The notes under the pieces were generated by a model. The model was not told the origin of the DNA, did not search any database, and saw only the letters and a program-made list of their open reading frames with translations. A DNA stretch of 64,000 bases from Paraburkholderia fungorum. GTDB taxonomy: Bacteria; Pseudomonadota; Gammaproteobacteria; Burkholderiales; Burkholderiaceae. The position numbers were made by a program, and so were the translations under genes. How positions within the stretch are numbered: position 1 is the first letter of the stretch; each line of letters starts with the position of its first letter. Below are positions 19,892 through 29,633 of this stretch, piece after piece. The stretch spans positions 2,728,001 to 2,792,000 of the forward strand of contig NZ_FNKP01000002.1 in NCBI RefSeq assembly GCF_900099835.1, in the 5' to 3' direction.

Positions 19892-19909
19892 GGTCGCGCG
19901 AAGCAGGCC

Positions 19910-20020
19910 GCTCTTCGGCACCAGGAAGAGATAAAGACGGAACACGGAATTCCGGTCGACCATTCAACGGTGCATCGCCGGGCTATCAGGATGCTACCGG
20001 TTCTGGAGAAGGCTAAAGGA
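19910..20020 (+). pseudogene. IS6-family transposase fragment
   Basis: Plus-strand translation around 19950-20016 gives HGIPVDHSTVHRRAIRMLPV, which matches the conserved DHSTVHRWAI...LPVLEK segment of IS6/IS26-type transposases. Both ends run into unrelated sequence and no DDE motif or terminal repeats remain. It is a small scar of a former insertion next to the accessory stretch. Confidence 0.6.
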
Positions 20021-20356
20021 GCGAGTCCCCCGCTTGTCCGATCCAACTGTGAAGATCAATCTCGCCGCCCGAGAGTCAACTCACTGCTGCCGAGTACGAG
20101 CCCCGTCGGCCGCGCTTTTGCCGGACGCGTTGACATAACCTCGCGAAGAAGTTGGATGCGGGTAGAGAGTGATCTTCCGGTTTCGGGCCATGAAGAGACG
20201 TTCGCGCCAAGGTCTAACGGACCTGCTTTGTGGCTCGTGCTTGATCGACAGCGGACGTTCGTCCGAAACCGGCTTTTCGCAGTTCGATTGTTGTTTGCTA
20301 TTGCATCCCTCGCTGTTCTGCCTGATTCAGGCACGACGGTCACGCCAAATCAACTG

Positions 20357-20392
20357 GTTGTATTATGCAACTTTATTGTTGTATAGTGCAAC
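20357..20392. promoter_or_regulatory. tandem MarR-type operator pair and promoter
   Basis: Two near-identical palindromic 15-mers, GTTGTATTATGCAAC (20357-20371) and GTTGTATAGTGCAAC (20378-20392), lie 21 bp apart start to start, two helical turns. They overlap a likely promoter (TTGTAT at 20358, TATAGT at 20382) and end just before the MarR-GNAT coding start. Autoregulation by that protein is the simplest reading. Confidence 0.7.
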
Positions 20393-20414
20393 CATGTTGA
20401 TCTGGAGCCTACCC

Positions 20415-21365
20415 ATGAACGCCTGTCCGTCCCTCATTGATGAAATCCGCGCCGCGTCACGCACCATGGTTCGAGAGCTTGGATTCATGCAGACTACTTT
20501 GGCCGGTACTCATTACTCCCCATCGGCGGTCCACGCTTTGCTGGAAATCGGTACCAACGGTGCCTCAACGGCCGCGCAACTTGTCCAGGCCCTCAGCCTG
20601 GAGAAATCCAGTGTCAGCCGAATGGTGGCTAAGCTCATCGAAGCCGGTGAACTTGAGGAGGCCGTTGGTGACAATGACGGCCGCGTTAAACAGCTTTTCC
20701 TGACCAAGAAAGGCAAGCGCACCCTCGACAAGATTCATTCCTACGGCAGAATGCAGGTGACGTCTGCACTTGAAAACCTTAATCCTTCACGACAGCAAGC
20801 TATCGCTGACGGACTTAACGCATACGCCCACGCGTTGACGGCGCGCCGTGAGGGGACGGTAACGTCGACGCGAAGCAACATACAAATCGATACCGGGTAT
20901 CGTCCTGGCATTATCGGCCGCGTCGCTGAAATGCATGCTGCGTTCTATTCACGTCACTCAGGCTTTGGGCAGTTCTTTGAAAGTCAGGTCGCGACTGGCG
21001 TGGCCGAATTCGCAGGCCGACTTGGTGAGCAGCGCAACCAAATCTGGACCGCAATTCAAAACGACAGCATCGTCGGTTCAATCGCCATTGATGGACAGGA
21101 CCTTGGCAACAATCAAGCGCATTTGCGCTGGTTCATCCTCGACGAAGGCTGTCGCGGCGGCGGTGCGGGCCGGCAATTGCTGTCTGCGGCCGTGAATTTT
21201 TGCGACCAGCAAGGCTTCGATGCAACCCAGCTCTGGACATTCAAAGGGTTGGATGCGGCAAGGCGTCTCTATGAGTCCTTTGGGTTCGAACTAACGAATG
21301 AGGAACCGGGCGGCCAATGGGGAATCAAGGTGATCGAGCAGCAGTTCGTTCGACCCGGAAAATAA
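20415..21365 (+). CDS. MarR-family regulator fused to a GNAT N-acetyltransferase
   Basis: ATG 20415 is chosen because GGAG lies seven bases upstream; an ATG at 20394 would be nearly leaderless. The 316-residue protein has a winged-helix MarR half (about 1-150: QALSLEKSSVSRMVAKLIE recognition helix, NDGRVKQLFLTKKGKRTL wing) and a GNAT half (about 160-316: LRWFILDEGCRGGGAGRQLL acetyl-CoA loop, YESFGFELTNE). Such bifunctional proteins are a known family whose small-molecule substrates are mostly undefined. The double operator upstream suggests self-repression. The downstream EamA exporter is broken. Confidence 0.88.
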   Translation: MNACPSLIDEIRAASRTMVRELGFMQTTLAGTHYSPSAVHALLEIGTNGASTAAQLVQALSLEKSSVSRMVAKLIEAGELEEAVGDNDGRVKQLFLTKKGKRTLDKIHSYGRMQVTSALENLNPSRQQAIADGLNAYAHALTARREGTVTSTRSNIQIDTGYRPGIIGRVAEMHAAFYSRHSGFGQFFESQVATGVAEFAGRLGEQRNQIWTAIQNDSIVGSIAIDGQDLGNNQAHLRWFILDEGCRGGGAGRQLLSAAVNFCDQQGFDATQLWTFKGLDAARRLYESFGFELTNEEPGGQWGIKVIEQQFVRPGK

Positions 21366-21388
21366 TCCTGAACTGCATTGGCTCGAAA

Positions 21389-22034
21389 TGACCATCAACG
21401 TAAGAGCGACACTTGCGGCCGCAACGTCCGGTGCTTTGGTTGGTGCGGTCATGGTATCCACGAGAGCGGTCGCCGGTGAACTTTCGCCAGCCACGCTCGC
21501 CTTTTTGCGGTATCTGATCGGTATTGCGGTACTGGTCGGACCGACACGTCGTCTCACGTAACCAGTCTTTTTGGGTTTTGCGCTCTGTTGGGCGCCAAGC
21601 TTGTCGGCGCAGTTGCCAGTAACTTGTATCGCCCCTTTCTTCGTCGCTATCCGGCATTAACAACCTGTTCACTGGCGATGGGAGCCGCCGTTTTGTTGTT
21701 GAGCGGATATTGCTTACTAACGCGACAGCCGCTCATGCCGTCCCTCACGGGTTTGCAATGGGCCAATATTTTATTCATCGGTCTTTCAAGCGGACCAGGA
21801 TATTTTTGTTGGTTGTGGGCGCTGGCAAAAATGGATGCAAGTCGCGTCGTAGCATTTCAGGCATTGGGTCCGGTTACCGCCGCGATCATTGAACTAGTGA
21901 AAGCGGGCCGCTTGCCGTCATTCGCATTGGTGACGTCGCTTGTCATGGTCACGGCCGGACTAGTTTTGGCTACGTGTCAAAAACAACGCCACGCAGACAA
22001 TGACGCAACCGCGAAGTCTGCAACGCGACCGTAG
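21389..22034 (+). pseudogene. EamA/DMT-family transporter, disrupted
   Basis: From ATG 21389 the frame reads 57 residues of a DMT N-terminus (SGALVGAVMVSTRAVAGELS, TLAFLRYLIGIAVLVG) and meets TAA at 21559-21561. The C-terminal half continues in another frame from about 21564 (FGFCALLGAKLVGAVASNLY through GPVTAAIIELVKAGRLPS). Together they give about 210 residues instead of the usual 290-300, so TM3-TM5 are deleted and the frame is shifted. It lies 24 bp after the MarR-GNAT gene, as if it was its target transporter. Confidence 0.8.
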
Positions 22035-22155
22035 GCATGACTCACCAAGGGCAAAACCAGCGCGAACGCGCAACCCTGATGGCCGCTTCTTGGCACAATC
22101 GGACACTGACAAGCGAAATGACGGATCTCCTCGCCCCTCGATTTCGACCGTCAAA

Positions 22156-22902
22156 TCAGTGATTCGCCGGAGCATCTCGGCTTTCTGGCCATCCGCGGCA
22201 CACCACTGGAGTGAACATATATCCGCCTCCGCGGACTGTTCGAATGACGGATTCGCCGCTCACGTGCGTGTCGAGCTTGCGGCGAAGGCGGCCGACCTGA
22301 ACATCGATGCTTTGACCGTAGGCTTCACAGGTTGAACCGCGAGCCATATCCAGTAACTGTTCACGGCTCAGTATCCGTTGCGGATGCTCGGCAAATACAA
22401 GCAGGATATCGAACTCATTACTCGACAGGATCGTCAACGTATTGTCTGTCGATCGAAGTTCACGTTTGGCGATGTCAAATCGCCAGTCAGCGAAAAGAAA
22501 GACTGGTCTTGTTGATGTGCTTCCTGCCGTGTATTCCGCATCTCTCGTCCTGCGCAAAACAGCCTTCACTCGCGCCAATAGCTTCCTCGCGTCGAAGGGC
22601 TTGACCAGGTAGTCGTCGGCGCCAATCTCAAGCCCCATGACTCTGTCGACGTGATCGGCAACCGCGGTGAGCATGATGACAGGTATCTTCGATGTGGCGC
22701 GCAGTTGCCGGCAGAGGCTGAACGCGTCCTCGCCCTCTAGCATGACGTCGAGGATAACGAGATCGACCGGCTGGCGTTCTATTGCAGCGAACAGCGTCTC
22801 TCCGTTGATCGCCGCGCTGACCTCATGGCCGTGCTTGCGGAAAAAGGCGGTCAGCAAGGACCTGATTTCCTCTTCGACATCAACTATTAGAATGTGCGGC
22901 AT
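22156..22902 (-). CDS. orphan OmpR/PhoB-family response regulator
   Basis: Starting at ATG 22902 (GGGAA nine bases upstream; ATG 22911 is also in frame) the product is 248 residues. The receiver has D52 (VILDVMLEG), T79 (IMLTA) and K101 (YLVKPF), but the acidic pair reads VDVEEE: D8 is present and the second, Mg-binding aspartate is V9. The C-terminal winged helix (SSNEFDILLVFAEHPQRILS, SIDVQVGRLRRKLD) is intact. No histidine kinase gene is adjacent. Either the regulator works without normal phosphorylation or it is a single-base casualty (GAC to GTC). Confidence 0.9.
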   Translation of the reverse strand: MPHILIVDVEEEIRSLLTAFFRKHGHEVSAAINGETLFAAIERQPVDLVILDVMLEGEDAFSLCRQLRATSKIPVIMLTAVADHVDRVMGLEIGADDYLVKPFDARKLLARVKAVLRRTRDAEYTAGSTSTRPVFLFADWRFDIAKRELRSTDNTLTILSSNEFDILLVFAEHPQRILSREQLLDMARGSTCEAYGQSIDVQVGRLRRKLDTHVSGESVIRTVRGGGYMFTPVVCRGWPESRDAPANH

Positions 22903-22977
22903 AAAAGTCATTTCCCAACGCTAGCCTGGATGGTGGCTTCCCTGATTTCGTCTGCCCATCGAGATTGGGGCCGGGGC

Positions 22978-22990
22978 GACATATTATGTC
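22978..22990. promoter_or_regulatory. perfect 13-bp palindrome upstream of the response regulator
   Basis: GACATATTATGTC is a perfect inverted repeat of six bases around a central T. It lies 76 bp upstream of the minus-strand response regulator start. It could be an operator; the binding protein is unknown. Confidence 0.4.
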
Positions 22991-24115
22991 GGGGGTGAAA
23001 TAAACAGCACGTCATACGTCGATTCCTGATCGTGCTTTGGTGCTGTTGAGAGTTGATCGCTGGACTCGAGCGGATTCAGCGCAGCAAGCAGACAACCGAA
23101 AGATTATCGGCAGCCGCGAGAAGCTACTTTCCACTAAGTGAGCGGTATGCTTCGTACGCACAGTGCTTCTACTATCCGAATCCCTCGTTCGACATCGATC
23201 TGGAAAACAATAGACGACCTCCCACGCCTGATCTGCGCTTAAGCGGATCGCAATCAGCGCAGCGCGAGAAAAGAAATGGACGTGGGCGGCCGACGCTCGA
23301 TCAGACGAAGATGTCGATGATACTGCCCAGCAGGCCAACCACTGGCGCTACCGCTATCGCGACAGTAACGATGTCACAAGCGACGCTTACCAATGGATCG
23401 AGTGGATCCCAATCCGATGACTGGGCAACTGGCTGGTAGGACGGCCTGGTCCATTGGGTGTTAGTCACAGAGCCAATATTCAAGATAACCTCCCGGTAAA
23501 CAAAAAATTGCCGACTTCGATCCAAGAGATCCCTCCAGAAGGAAGGACGCTTAAGAATATTTAAAAAGAAGGATTCAGAGATGTTCAGCGCAATCAACAA
23601 TCATGTGTAGCCGGTCATAACAGTTCCGCGAACACCCGTTGAGTGTCGGCGACGGCATGTTGGGTGTGTCGGCAGCAAATGCCCGCGTGCCGTTTCGTGT
23701 TCGTCATCGGAATCTGGCAGCTTGCAAATAAGCGACGTTGTCGACGGGACGGACTCGCGTTTCGGCGACCGGTCGATAAGGCGTAACTTCAGATTCAATA
23801 AATTCTGCCGATAAATCGTGCGTCGATGAATTGCAGATTACGCTGGAAATTTACCGAAATGATGAGCGCTTTGTTTCGTTGGGGCGCGCATTGTTTCCGC
23901 ACTGCAATAATCGAAGCGAATAGCTGAAATCAAACGCAATGCCTGTTCAGATAACATCCATCTGCGTGACTGAGCACTCAATTCCATCTCTCACGATCAA
24001 CGTGCGATCGATTTTTGGGCGATGCCACTAGCCGCTCTGTTGGCTTCGATTTGAGCGCTGCCGCCGGAAGTGATCTCAATTACTTGTAGAACGATTCAAC
24101 AATGGGAAATATTTG
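22991..24115. other. AT-richer gene-poor region
   Basis: About 1.1 kb with lower GC than the surroundings. It has no recognisable protein apart from a small candidate ORF at 23301-23483 (minus). A plus-strand start with a good ribosome site at 23581 (MFSAINNHV) stops after nine codons, which looks like a decayed gene start. The rest may be remnants of acquired DNA. Confidence 0.5.
23301..23483 (-). CDS. candidate small hydrophobic peptide
   Basis: A 60-residue ORF starting at TTG 23483 is preceded five bases upstream by GGGAGG, a near-ideal ribosome site. The N-terminal half is polar (NIGSVTNTQWTRPSYQPVAQ) and the C-terminal half is a hydrophobic helix (IVTVAIAVAPVVGLLGSIID). The layout resembles small membrane peptides or bacteriocin-like peptides, but I recognise no family and see no immunity or export gene beside it. 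It may be spurious. Confidence 0.3.
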   Translation of the reverse strand: MNIGSVTNTQWTRPSYQPVAQSSDWDPLDPLVSVACDIVTVAIAVAPVVGLLGSIIDIFV

Positions 24116-24676
24116 ATGTTGAACAGGACTGTTGTGTGCTTGACGTTAAGTTGCATTCTTGCTGCATGCACGTCAGTCGACGCAGCTAGATATGCACCGT
24201 CCGTTGACAACCTTCAGACCTTAAAGTCTTTGGGTCCAGTCGAAGGACGTATCGAACCGTTTGACGCACCGGAGACTCACGATAACCCTTATCCAGTCTT
24301 CTTACGCGCGGCCCGGATGCACTCGCCAGTCGGTGGATCGTTTGGTACCTACCTGTCAAACGCAATGGAGCAGGAATTTGCCGTTGCAGGGGACTTGTCG
24401 TCGCACGCGAAGTTCGAAGTAAGTGGAGTGCTACTGAAGAATGACATCGACGCACTAGGTTTTTCGCAGGGGCAGGGGATTATCTCGGCACGGTTTGTCG
24501 TGCGTCGCGGGTCGGACATTGTCTACGACAGCGTTAAGACCGCTATCGGCAATTGGGACTCGTCGCTTTTAGGTTTTGTGGCTGTTACTAATGCAACCCA
24601 GGCTTACCCACAGATCGTACAGACATTGTTGGCGAAACTTTATGCCGATCCTGTCTTCAGGAGCGCTATCCACTAG
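24116..24676 (+). CDS. hypothetical lipoprotein
   Basis: A 186-residue protein from ATG 24116 (the TTG just before it is less likely). The signal peptide TVVCLTLSCILAACTS ends in a lipobox (LAAC), so it should be lipid-anchored. The mature part is a compact globular domain (SPVGGSFGTYLSNAMEQEFA, KFEVSGVLLKNDIDALGFSQ). The pattern of a filled-in oligomer-forming lipoprotein recalls outer-membrane lipoproteins of unknown function. Codon use is less GC-biased than in neighbours, which suggests acquisition. I do not recognise a named family. Confidence 0.7.
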   Translation: MLNRTVVCLTLSCILAACTSVDAARYAPSVDNLQTLKSLGPVEGRIEPFDAPETHDNPYPVFLRAARMHSPVGGSFGTYLSNAMEQEFAVAGDLSSHAKFEVSGVLLKNDIDALGFSQGQGIISARFVVRRGSDIVYDSVKTAIGNWDSSLLGFVAVTNATQAYPQIVQTLLAKLYADPVFRSAIH

Positions 24677-25052
24677 ATGAGTGTTGATTTGCGCTGAATC
24701 CTGACGTACCTATGCAGTAATTTTGAGTGAACCCTGAGGCTGGACCGGACAAGGGCCGGAAAGCGATACGTTTGTTGGGCCTTCACTTGCAATCGCGCTA
24801 ACGAGCTTCGCCCTCCGAATCCACCATCACCAACTTCGCCAGATTCCGCCGAATCTCCACTTCGTCCACTCAGGCGCCCCTTGAGCCTCGGACCACGAGG
24901 CGCCATGAATGACTTAATTCTCTAATGACGGACTTTATTCTCCCGGATCAACACAAGACATCTCCCCCCGTCGGCCACCCCATTTTACTTGACATCTAAA
25001 CTATCAAAGCCTAAATTAATCCCCACAGCAGAGTCCACATTGGGGAACAAGC
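24677..25052. other. intergenic region upstream of the aminobenzoate operon
   Basis: 376 bp. The part from about 24690 to 24930 contains no recognisable ORF; its look suggests an old insertion-sequence end but I cannot name one. The last 65 bp hold the promoter, an inverted repeat and a small leader hairpin for the downstream operon. Confidence 0.5.
24989..25017 (+). promoter_or_regulatory. sigma-70 promoter with overlapping inverted repeat
   Basis: TTGACA (24989-24994), a 17-bp spacer, then TAAATT (25012-25017) form a near-consensus promoter. An imperfect 19-bp palindrome, TTGACATCTAAACTATCAA (24989-25007), covers the -35 box and spacer and is a good candidate operator for the operon's own MarR protein (28195-28755). 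Confidence 0.7.
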
Positions 25053-27425
25053 ATGCGCATTGTCTGTATCGGCGGCGGTCCGGCGGGGTTGTATTTCGGC
25101 CTTTTGATGAAGCGCCGCAACCCGGACTACGAGGTCACGGTCGTCGAGCGCAACCGTCCGTATGACACCTTCGGCTGGGGCGTCGTGTTCTCCGACCAGA
25201 CGCTCGGCAACCTGCGCGCCGCCGACGCCCCTAGCGCCGATGCGATCCTCCAGGCATTCAACCACTGGGACGACATCGAAATAAATTTTCGCGGTGAGAA
25301 ACTCCGCTCGTCCGGCCACGGCTTTTGCGGCATCGGGCGCAAACGTCTGCTGAATATCCTGCAGGCACGCTGCGAAGAACTCGGCGTCAAACTTGTTTTC
25401 GAAACCCAGGTCACAGACGACAGCGTCTACGAAGCCGATCTGATCATCGCGTGCGACGGCCTGAACAGCGCGGTCCGCCAGAAATACGCCACCACCTATC
25501 AACCCGATATCGATCTGCGCGACTGCCGCTTTGTGTGGCTCGGCACGAAAAAGCTTTTCGACGCCTTCACCTTCGCTTTCGAAGAAACCGAATTCGGCTG
25601 GTTCCAGGCACACGCTTATCGCTTCGACGACGAGACATCCACCTTCATCGTCGAAACACCGGAGCGCGTGTGGCGCGCCGCCGGTCTCGACGAAATGAGC
25701 AAGGAAGACAGCATCGCGTTCTGCGAGAAGCTGTTCGCGAAGTATCTCGACGGCAACGCGTTGTTATCGAACGCGGCGCACTTACGCGGCTCGTCACAAT
25801 GGATCCGCTTTCCGCGCGTAGTCAATGGCGAGTGGGTGCACTGGCGCGACAACGCCGACGGCTCGCAAACACCGGTTGTCCTCATGGGCGACGCCGCGCA
25901 CACAGCCCACTTCTCGATCGGCTCGGGCACCAAGCTCGCACTCGAAGACGCCATTGAACTCGCGAACAGCATCGGCGCGCATCCCGGTGATTTAGCCGCC
26001 GCGCTGAAGCACTACACGGACGTGCGCAGCATCGGCGTATTGCGCATTCAGAACGCCGCGCGCAATTCGACCGAATGGTTCGAGCATGTCGATCGCTATA
26101 CGTCATTCGAGCCGGAACAGTTTGCGTATTCGCTTCTCACTCGCTCGCAGCGCATCTCGCACGAAAACCTGCGTGAACGCGACGCGCATTATCTGTCCGG
26201 CTTCGAAGACTGGCTCGCAAAACGTTCAGGTGTCGAGCGCGCCCCGCAAAAGCATTCGGTCCCGCCGATGTTCACGCCGTTCAAACTGCGCGGCGTCACG
26301 CTGAAAAACCGCGTTGTCGTGTCGCCAATGGCGCAGTATTCAGCCGTCGACGGGATCGCCGGCGACTATCACCTGATGCACCTCGGCGCGCGCGCGATGG
26401 GCGGCGCCGCGCTGGTGATGACGGAGATGACCTGCGTGTCGCCCGAAGCGCGCATCACGCCGGCGTGCCCTGGCATGTACGCACCCGAACATCTCACTGC
26501 ATGGAAGCGCATCGTCGATCTCGTACACGCGCAGTCGGATGCGAAGATCGGCATTCAGCTCGGCCATTCCGGCGCTAAAGGGTCGACGCGTGTCGCGTGG
26601 GAAGGCATCGATCAACCGCTCACCGAGGGTAACTGGCCACTCGTGTCGGCCTCGCCGCAACAGTATCTGCGGGACGTCAGCCAGCTTTCGCACGAAGCCA
26701 CTCAGGGAGAGTTGCGTGAAATCGAGGCGCAATTCGTCAGCGCTACGCAAATGTCGGCAGAGGCCGGTTTCGACTGGCTCGAATTGCACTGCGCGCACGG
26801 CTATTTCCTGTCAAGCTTCCTGTCGCCGCTGACCAATCATCGCACCGACGAATACGGCGGTTCACTCGACAACCGTCTGCGTTATCCACTGCAGGTGTTC
26901 AACGCGATTCGCGCAGTGTGGCCGCAAGACAAGCCGATTTCCGTGCGTATTTCTGCGAACGATTGGGTCGAAGGCGGCACGACACCCGACGACGCCGTGC
27001 AGATCGCGCGCGCATTCAAGGCCGCTGGTGCGGACATGATCGACGTGTCGTCGGGTCAGGTCAGCAAGGCGGAAAAGCCGGTGTATGGCCGCATGTTCCA
27101 GACGCCGTTCGCCGATCGCGTGCGTAACGAAGCAGGCATCGCGACCATCGCAGTCGGCGCGATTTCGGAAGCGGATCACGTGAACAGCATCATCGCTGCG
27201 GGTCGCGCCGATCTCTGCGCGATTGCGCGTCCGCATCTGGCGAATCCGTCGTGGACGCTGAATGAGGCCGCAAAAATCGGCTATTTCGATGTGATGTGGC
27301 CGAAGCCCTACACCGCCGCGAAGTCGCAACTCGAACGCAATCTGGAACGCGAGCGCGCGCAAGCTGCCGCGAATGCCGGGCTGTCTGCACAGGAACGCGC
27401 GCAACGCGCCGAGGGAACTACGTGA
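25053..27425 (+). CDS. 2-aminobenzoyl-CoA monooxygenase/reductase (bifunctional FAD hydroxylase-OYE reductase)
   Basis: A 790-residue two-domain flavoenzyme. Residues 1 to about 385 are a PHBH-type FAD monooxygenase ([18 protein letters not shown], second FAD site [14 protein letters not shown] from 279). Residues 406 to about 760 are an Old-Yellow-Enzyme reductase ([20 protein letters not shown], the [20 protein letters not shown] motif). This fusion is the ACMR type described in Azoarcus evansii: it hydroxylates and then reduces the ring of 2-aminobenzoyl-CoA. Databases also label it salicylyl-CoA 5-hydroxylase/oxidoreductase. It heads an operon with a benzoate-CoA-type ligase and beta-oxidation-like enzymes. 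GGGGA is the ribosome site. Its end overlaps the next start (GTGA). Confidence 0.88.
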   Translation: MRIVCIGGGPAGLYFGLLMKRRNPDYEVTVVERNRPYDTFGWGVVFSDQTLGNLRAADAPSADAILQAFNHWDDIEINFRGEKLRSSGHGFCGIGRKRLLNILQARCEELGVKLVFETQVTDDSVYEADLIIACDGLNSAVRQKYATTYQPDIDLRDCRFVWLGTKKLFDAFTFAFEETEFGWFQAHAYRFDDETSTFIVETPERVWRAAGLDEMSKEDSIAFCEKLFAKYLDGNALLSNAAHLRGSSQWIRFPRVVNGEWVHWRDNADGSQTPVVLMGDAAHTAHFSIGSGTKLALEDAIELANSIGAHPGDLAAALKHYTDVRSIGVLRIQNAARNSTEWFEHVDRYTSFEPEQFAYSLLTRSQRISHENLRERDAHYLSGFEDWLAKRSGVERAPQKHSVPPMFTPFKLRGVTLKNRVVVSPMAQYSAVDGIAGDYHLMHLGARAMGGAALVMTEMTCVSPEARITPACPGMYAPEHLTAWKRIVDLVHAQSDAKIGIQLGHSGAKGSTRVAWEGIDQPLTEGNWPLVSASPQQYLRDVSQLSHEATQGELREIEAQFVSATQMSAEAGFDWLELHCAHGYFLSSFLSPLTNHRTDEYGGSLDNRLRYPLQVFNAIRAVWPQDKPISVRISANDWVEGGTTPDDAVQIARAFKAAGADMIDVSSGQVSKAEKPVYGRMFQTPFADRVRNEAGIATIAVGAISEADHVNSIIAAGRADLCAIARPHLANPSWTLNEAAKIGYFDVMWPKPYTAAKSQLERNLERERAQAAANAGLSAQERAQRAEGTT

Positions 27426-28198
27426 ACACACCCACTCAATCGACGCTCGCAGGACAACACGCCGTCGTCACTGGCGGCGGCAGCGGCATTGGCGCGGCCA
27501 TCGCCGAAGCACTGCTGCGCGCAGGCGCGCGTGTCACGTTGATGGGTCGCAACGTGCAACGCCTCGATACGCAGCGCGAGAAATGCAGCGCGCTCGGCGA
27601 CGTCGCGTGTATCGGTGTCGACGTCACGCAGGAGGAGTCGGTTGCCGATGCGTTCGCGCAGGCGGGTGCCGTCGACATCCTCGTCAACAACGCGGGTCAG
27701 GCGCAAGCCGCGCCTTTCACGCACACCGACGTGGCGTTGTGGCGGCGCATGCTCGACGTGAACCTCACCGGTGTGTTTCTCGGCACGCGAGCGGTGCTGC
27801 CCGGCATGCTCGAACGCGGTCACGGCCGCATCGTCAATGTCGCCAGCACGGCGGGGCAAACCGGTTACGCGTACGTCGCCGCATACTGTGCCGCGAAACA
27901 TGGCGTGATCGGACTCACCCGATCGCTCGCGCTCGAAGTCGCGACCAAAGGCATCACCGTCAACGCAGTTTGCCCCGGCTATACGGAAACCGAACTGCTG
28001 CAGGCATCGCTCGAACAGATCACCAGCAAAACCTCGCGCACCGAACAGCAGGCGCGCGAAACCTTGCTGCGCTCGAATCCCCAACATCGCTTCGTTAGTC
28101 CCGAACAGGTCGCCAACAGCGTCCTCTGGTTGTGCCAGCCCGGTTCGGACGCTATCACGGGGCAATCCATTTCCATCTCTGGTGGAGAAGTCATGTGA
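27422..28198 (+). CDS. SDR-family dehydrogenase (3-hydroxyacyl-CoA dehydrogenase-like)
   Basis: GTG 27422 overlaps the preceding stop. The 258-residue protein has TGGGSGIG at 17-24, NNAG in [12 protein letters not shown], a catalytic Ser in [11 protein letters not shown] and Y155-x3-K159 (YCAAK), so it is an intact classical SDR using NAD(P)H. In this operon it most likely oxidises a hydroxyacyl-CoA intermediate after ring opening or modifies the alicyclic CoA ester. It is translationally coupled on both sides. Confidence 0.85.
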   Translation: MNTPTQSTLAGQHAVVTGGGSGIGAAIAEALLRAGARVTLMGRNVQRLDTQREKCSALGDVACIGVDVTQEESVADAFAQAGAVDILVNNAGQAQAAPFTHTDVALWRRMLDVNLTGVFLGTRAVLPGMLERGHGRIVNVASTAGQTGYAYVAAYCAAKHGVIGLTRSLALEVATKGITVNAVCPGYTETELLQASLEQITSKTSRTEQQARETLLRSNPQHRFVSPEQVANSVLWLCQPGSDAITGQSISISGGEVM

Positions 28199-28755
28199 CC
28201 AAGTCATCGAATGTAAAAAAGGCCGCGGGTGCGGCCGAAACGAAACCGCCGCGCAAAGGCATCGCCAAACCTGCGGAGAATGTCGTGGACCTCGAAATGA
28301 GTACGGGCGCGGACAGTCATATGGGTCTGCGTTTGTGGCTGCGCATGCTAACCACCACCAACCTCGTACAGGCCGAATTGCGCAAACGTCTGCGTAACGA
28401 ATTCGACACCACGTTGCCGCGATTCGATCTGATGGCGCAACTCGAACGTCAGCCTGAAGGTTTGAAGATGACCGAGTTGTCGCGCCGTTTGATGGTGACC
28501 GGCGGCAACATCACCGGCATTACGGATCAGCTTGAAAAGGAAGGCCTGGTTTCGCGCGACACCGATCCGAACGACCGTCGTTCGATCAGCGTATGCCTGA
28601 CCCCGGCCGGCCGCAAAGCGTTCGACAAAATGGCGGTCGCGCACGAGCAGTGGGTCGTCGAATTGTTCGGCGGCCTGAGCCTCGACGAAAAGTCGCGCAC
28701 GCATCAGCGCCTTGGCAAGCTCAAAAAACATCTGCTCGACAGTCTGAAAGACTGA
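28195..28755 (+). CDS. MarR-family transcriptional regulator of the aminobenzoate operon
   Basis: GTG 28195 overlaps the SDR stop; GGAG lies upstream. The 186-residue protein has a Lys/Ala-rich N-terminal tail of about 40 residues, then a MarR winged helix ([20 protein letters not shown] recognition region; [16 protein letters not shown] wing). MarR proteins in aromatic-CoA pathways commonly sense the aryl-CoA intermediate. Placed inside the operon, it probably represses the promoter at 24989, which carries an imperfect palindrome. Confidence 0.88.
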   Translation: MTKSSNVKKAAGAAETKPPRKGIAKPAENVVDLEMSTGADSHMGLRLWLRMLTTTNLVQAELRKRLRNEFDTTLPRFDLMAQLERQPEGLKMTELSRRLMVTGGNITGITDQLEKEGLVSRDTDPNDRRSISVCLTPAGRKAFDKMAVAHEQWVVELFGGLSLDEKSRTHQRLGKLKKHLLDSLKD

Positions 28756-28780
28756 CGCGCACGGAACCGGAGGAGACACC

Positions 28781-29632
28781 ATGACACGATCCAACGCCGA
28801 CGCGCTGCTGGCCGGCAACCGCCTGACGCTCGCGAATTACGAGGCGCAGCACTTCGGCTGGTCGGTGACGGGCAAGGTCGCGACGATCACGCTGAACCGC
28901 CCGGAGCGCAAGAACCCGCTGACGTTCGAATCGTATGCGGAGTTGCGCGACCTGTTCCGCAATCTCGCTTATGCGACCGACGTCAAGGCCGTGGTGATCC
29001 ACGGCGCGGGCGAGAATTTCTGTTCCGGCGGCGACGTGCACGACATCATCGCGCCGTTGATCGATCTGCCGATGCCGGAACTGCTGCTCTTTACGCGCAT
29101 GACCGGCGACCTCGTCAAGGCCATGCGCCATTGCCCGCAACCGGTCATCGCCGCAGTCGATGGCGTTTGCACGGGCGCTGGTGCAATTCTCGCGATGTCG
29201 TCCGACATGCGCCTCGGCACTGCACGCAGCAAGCTTGCGTTCCTGTTCTCACGCGTCGGCCTCGCCGGTTGCGATATGGGCGCATGCGCGATCCTGCCGC
29301 GCATCATCGGCCAGGGACGTGCTGCCGAATTGCTGTTCACCGGCCGTTCGGCGAGTGGCGACGAAGGTCATGCATGGGGCTTCTACAACCGCCTTTGCGA
29401 ACCGTCGGCGCTCGTCGACGAGGCGCAGAAACTCGCCGCCGATCTCGCCGCCGGACCGACGTTCGCGCACGGCATCACGAAGAAAATGCTGCATCAGGAA
29501 TGGAGCATGAGCATCGACGAAGCGATCGAATCGGAAGCGCAGGCACAGGCCATCTGCATGAGCACACGCGATTTCGAGCGCGCATATAGCGCGTTCGCGG
29601 CGAAGTCGCGTCCCGTATTCGAGGGAGACTGA
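28781..29632 (+). CDS. enoyl-CoA hydratase/isomerase family protein
   Basis: The 283-residue crotonase-fold protein has [19 protein letters not shown], the first oxyanion segment [20 protein letters not shown] and the second [27 protein letters not shown] precedes the ATG. In the 2-aminobenzoyl-CoA pathway a crotonase homologue is thought to act on the reduced, non-aromatic ring (hydration or hydrolytic opening) or in the later beta-oxidation steps. The exact step is not decidable from sequence. Confidence 0.85.
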   Translation: MTRSNADALLAGNRLTLANYEAQHFGWSVTGKVATITLNRPERKNPLTFESYAELRDLFRNLAYATDVKAVVIHGAGENFCSGGDVHDIIAPLIDLPMPELLLFTRMTGDLVKAMRHCPQPVIAAVDGVCTGAGAILAMSSDMRLGTARSKLAFLFSRVGLAGCDMGACAILPRIIGQGRAAELLFTGRSASGDEGHAWGFYNRLCEPSALVDEAQKLAADLAAGPTFAHGITKKMLHQEWSMSIDEAIESEAQAQAICMSTRDFERAYSAFAAKSRPVFEGD

Positions 29633-29633
29633 C

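Noticed and set aside
23053..23439. Plus-strand ORF of 128 residues
   Set aside because: No family resemblance, no ribosome site and low-complexity C-terminus; it overlaps the better candidate on the other strand.
24673..24930. Possible end of an IS21-like element
   Set aside because: The look of the sequence is suggestive, but no transposase motif or terminal repeat could be shown.
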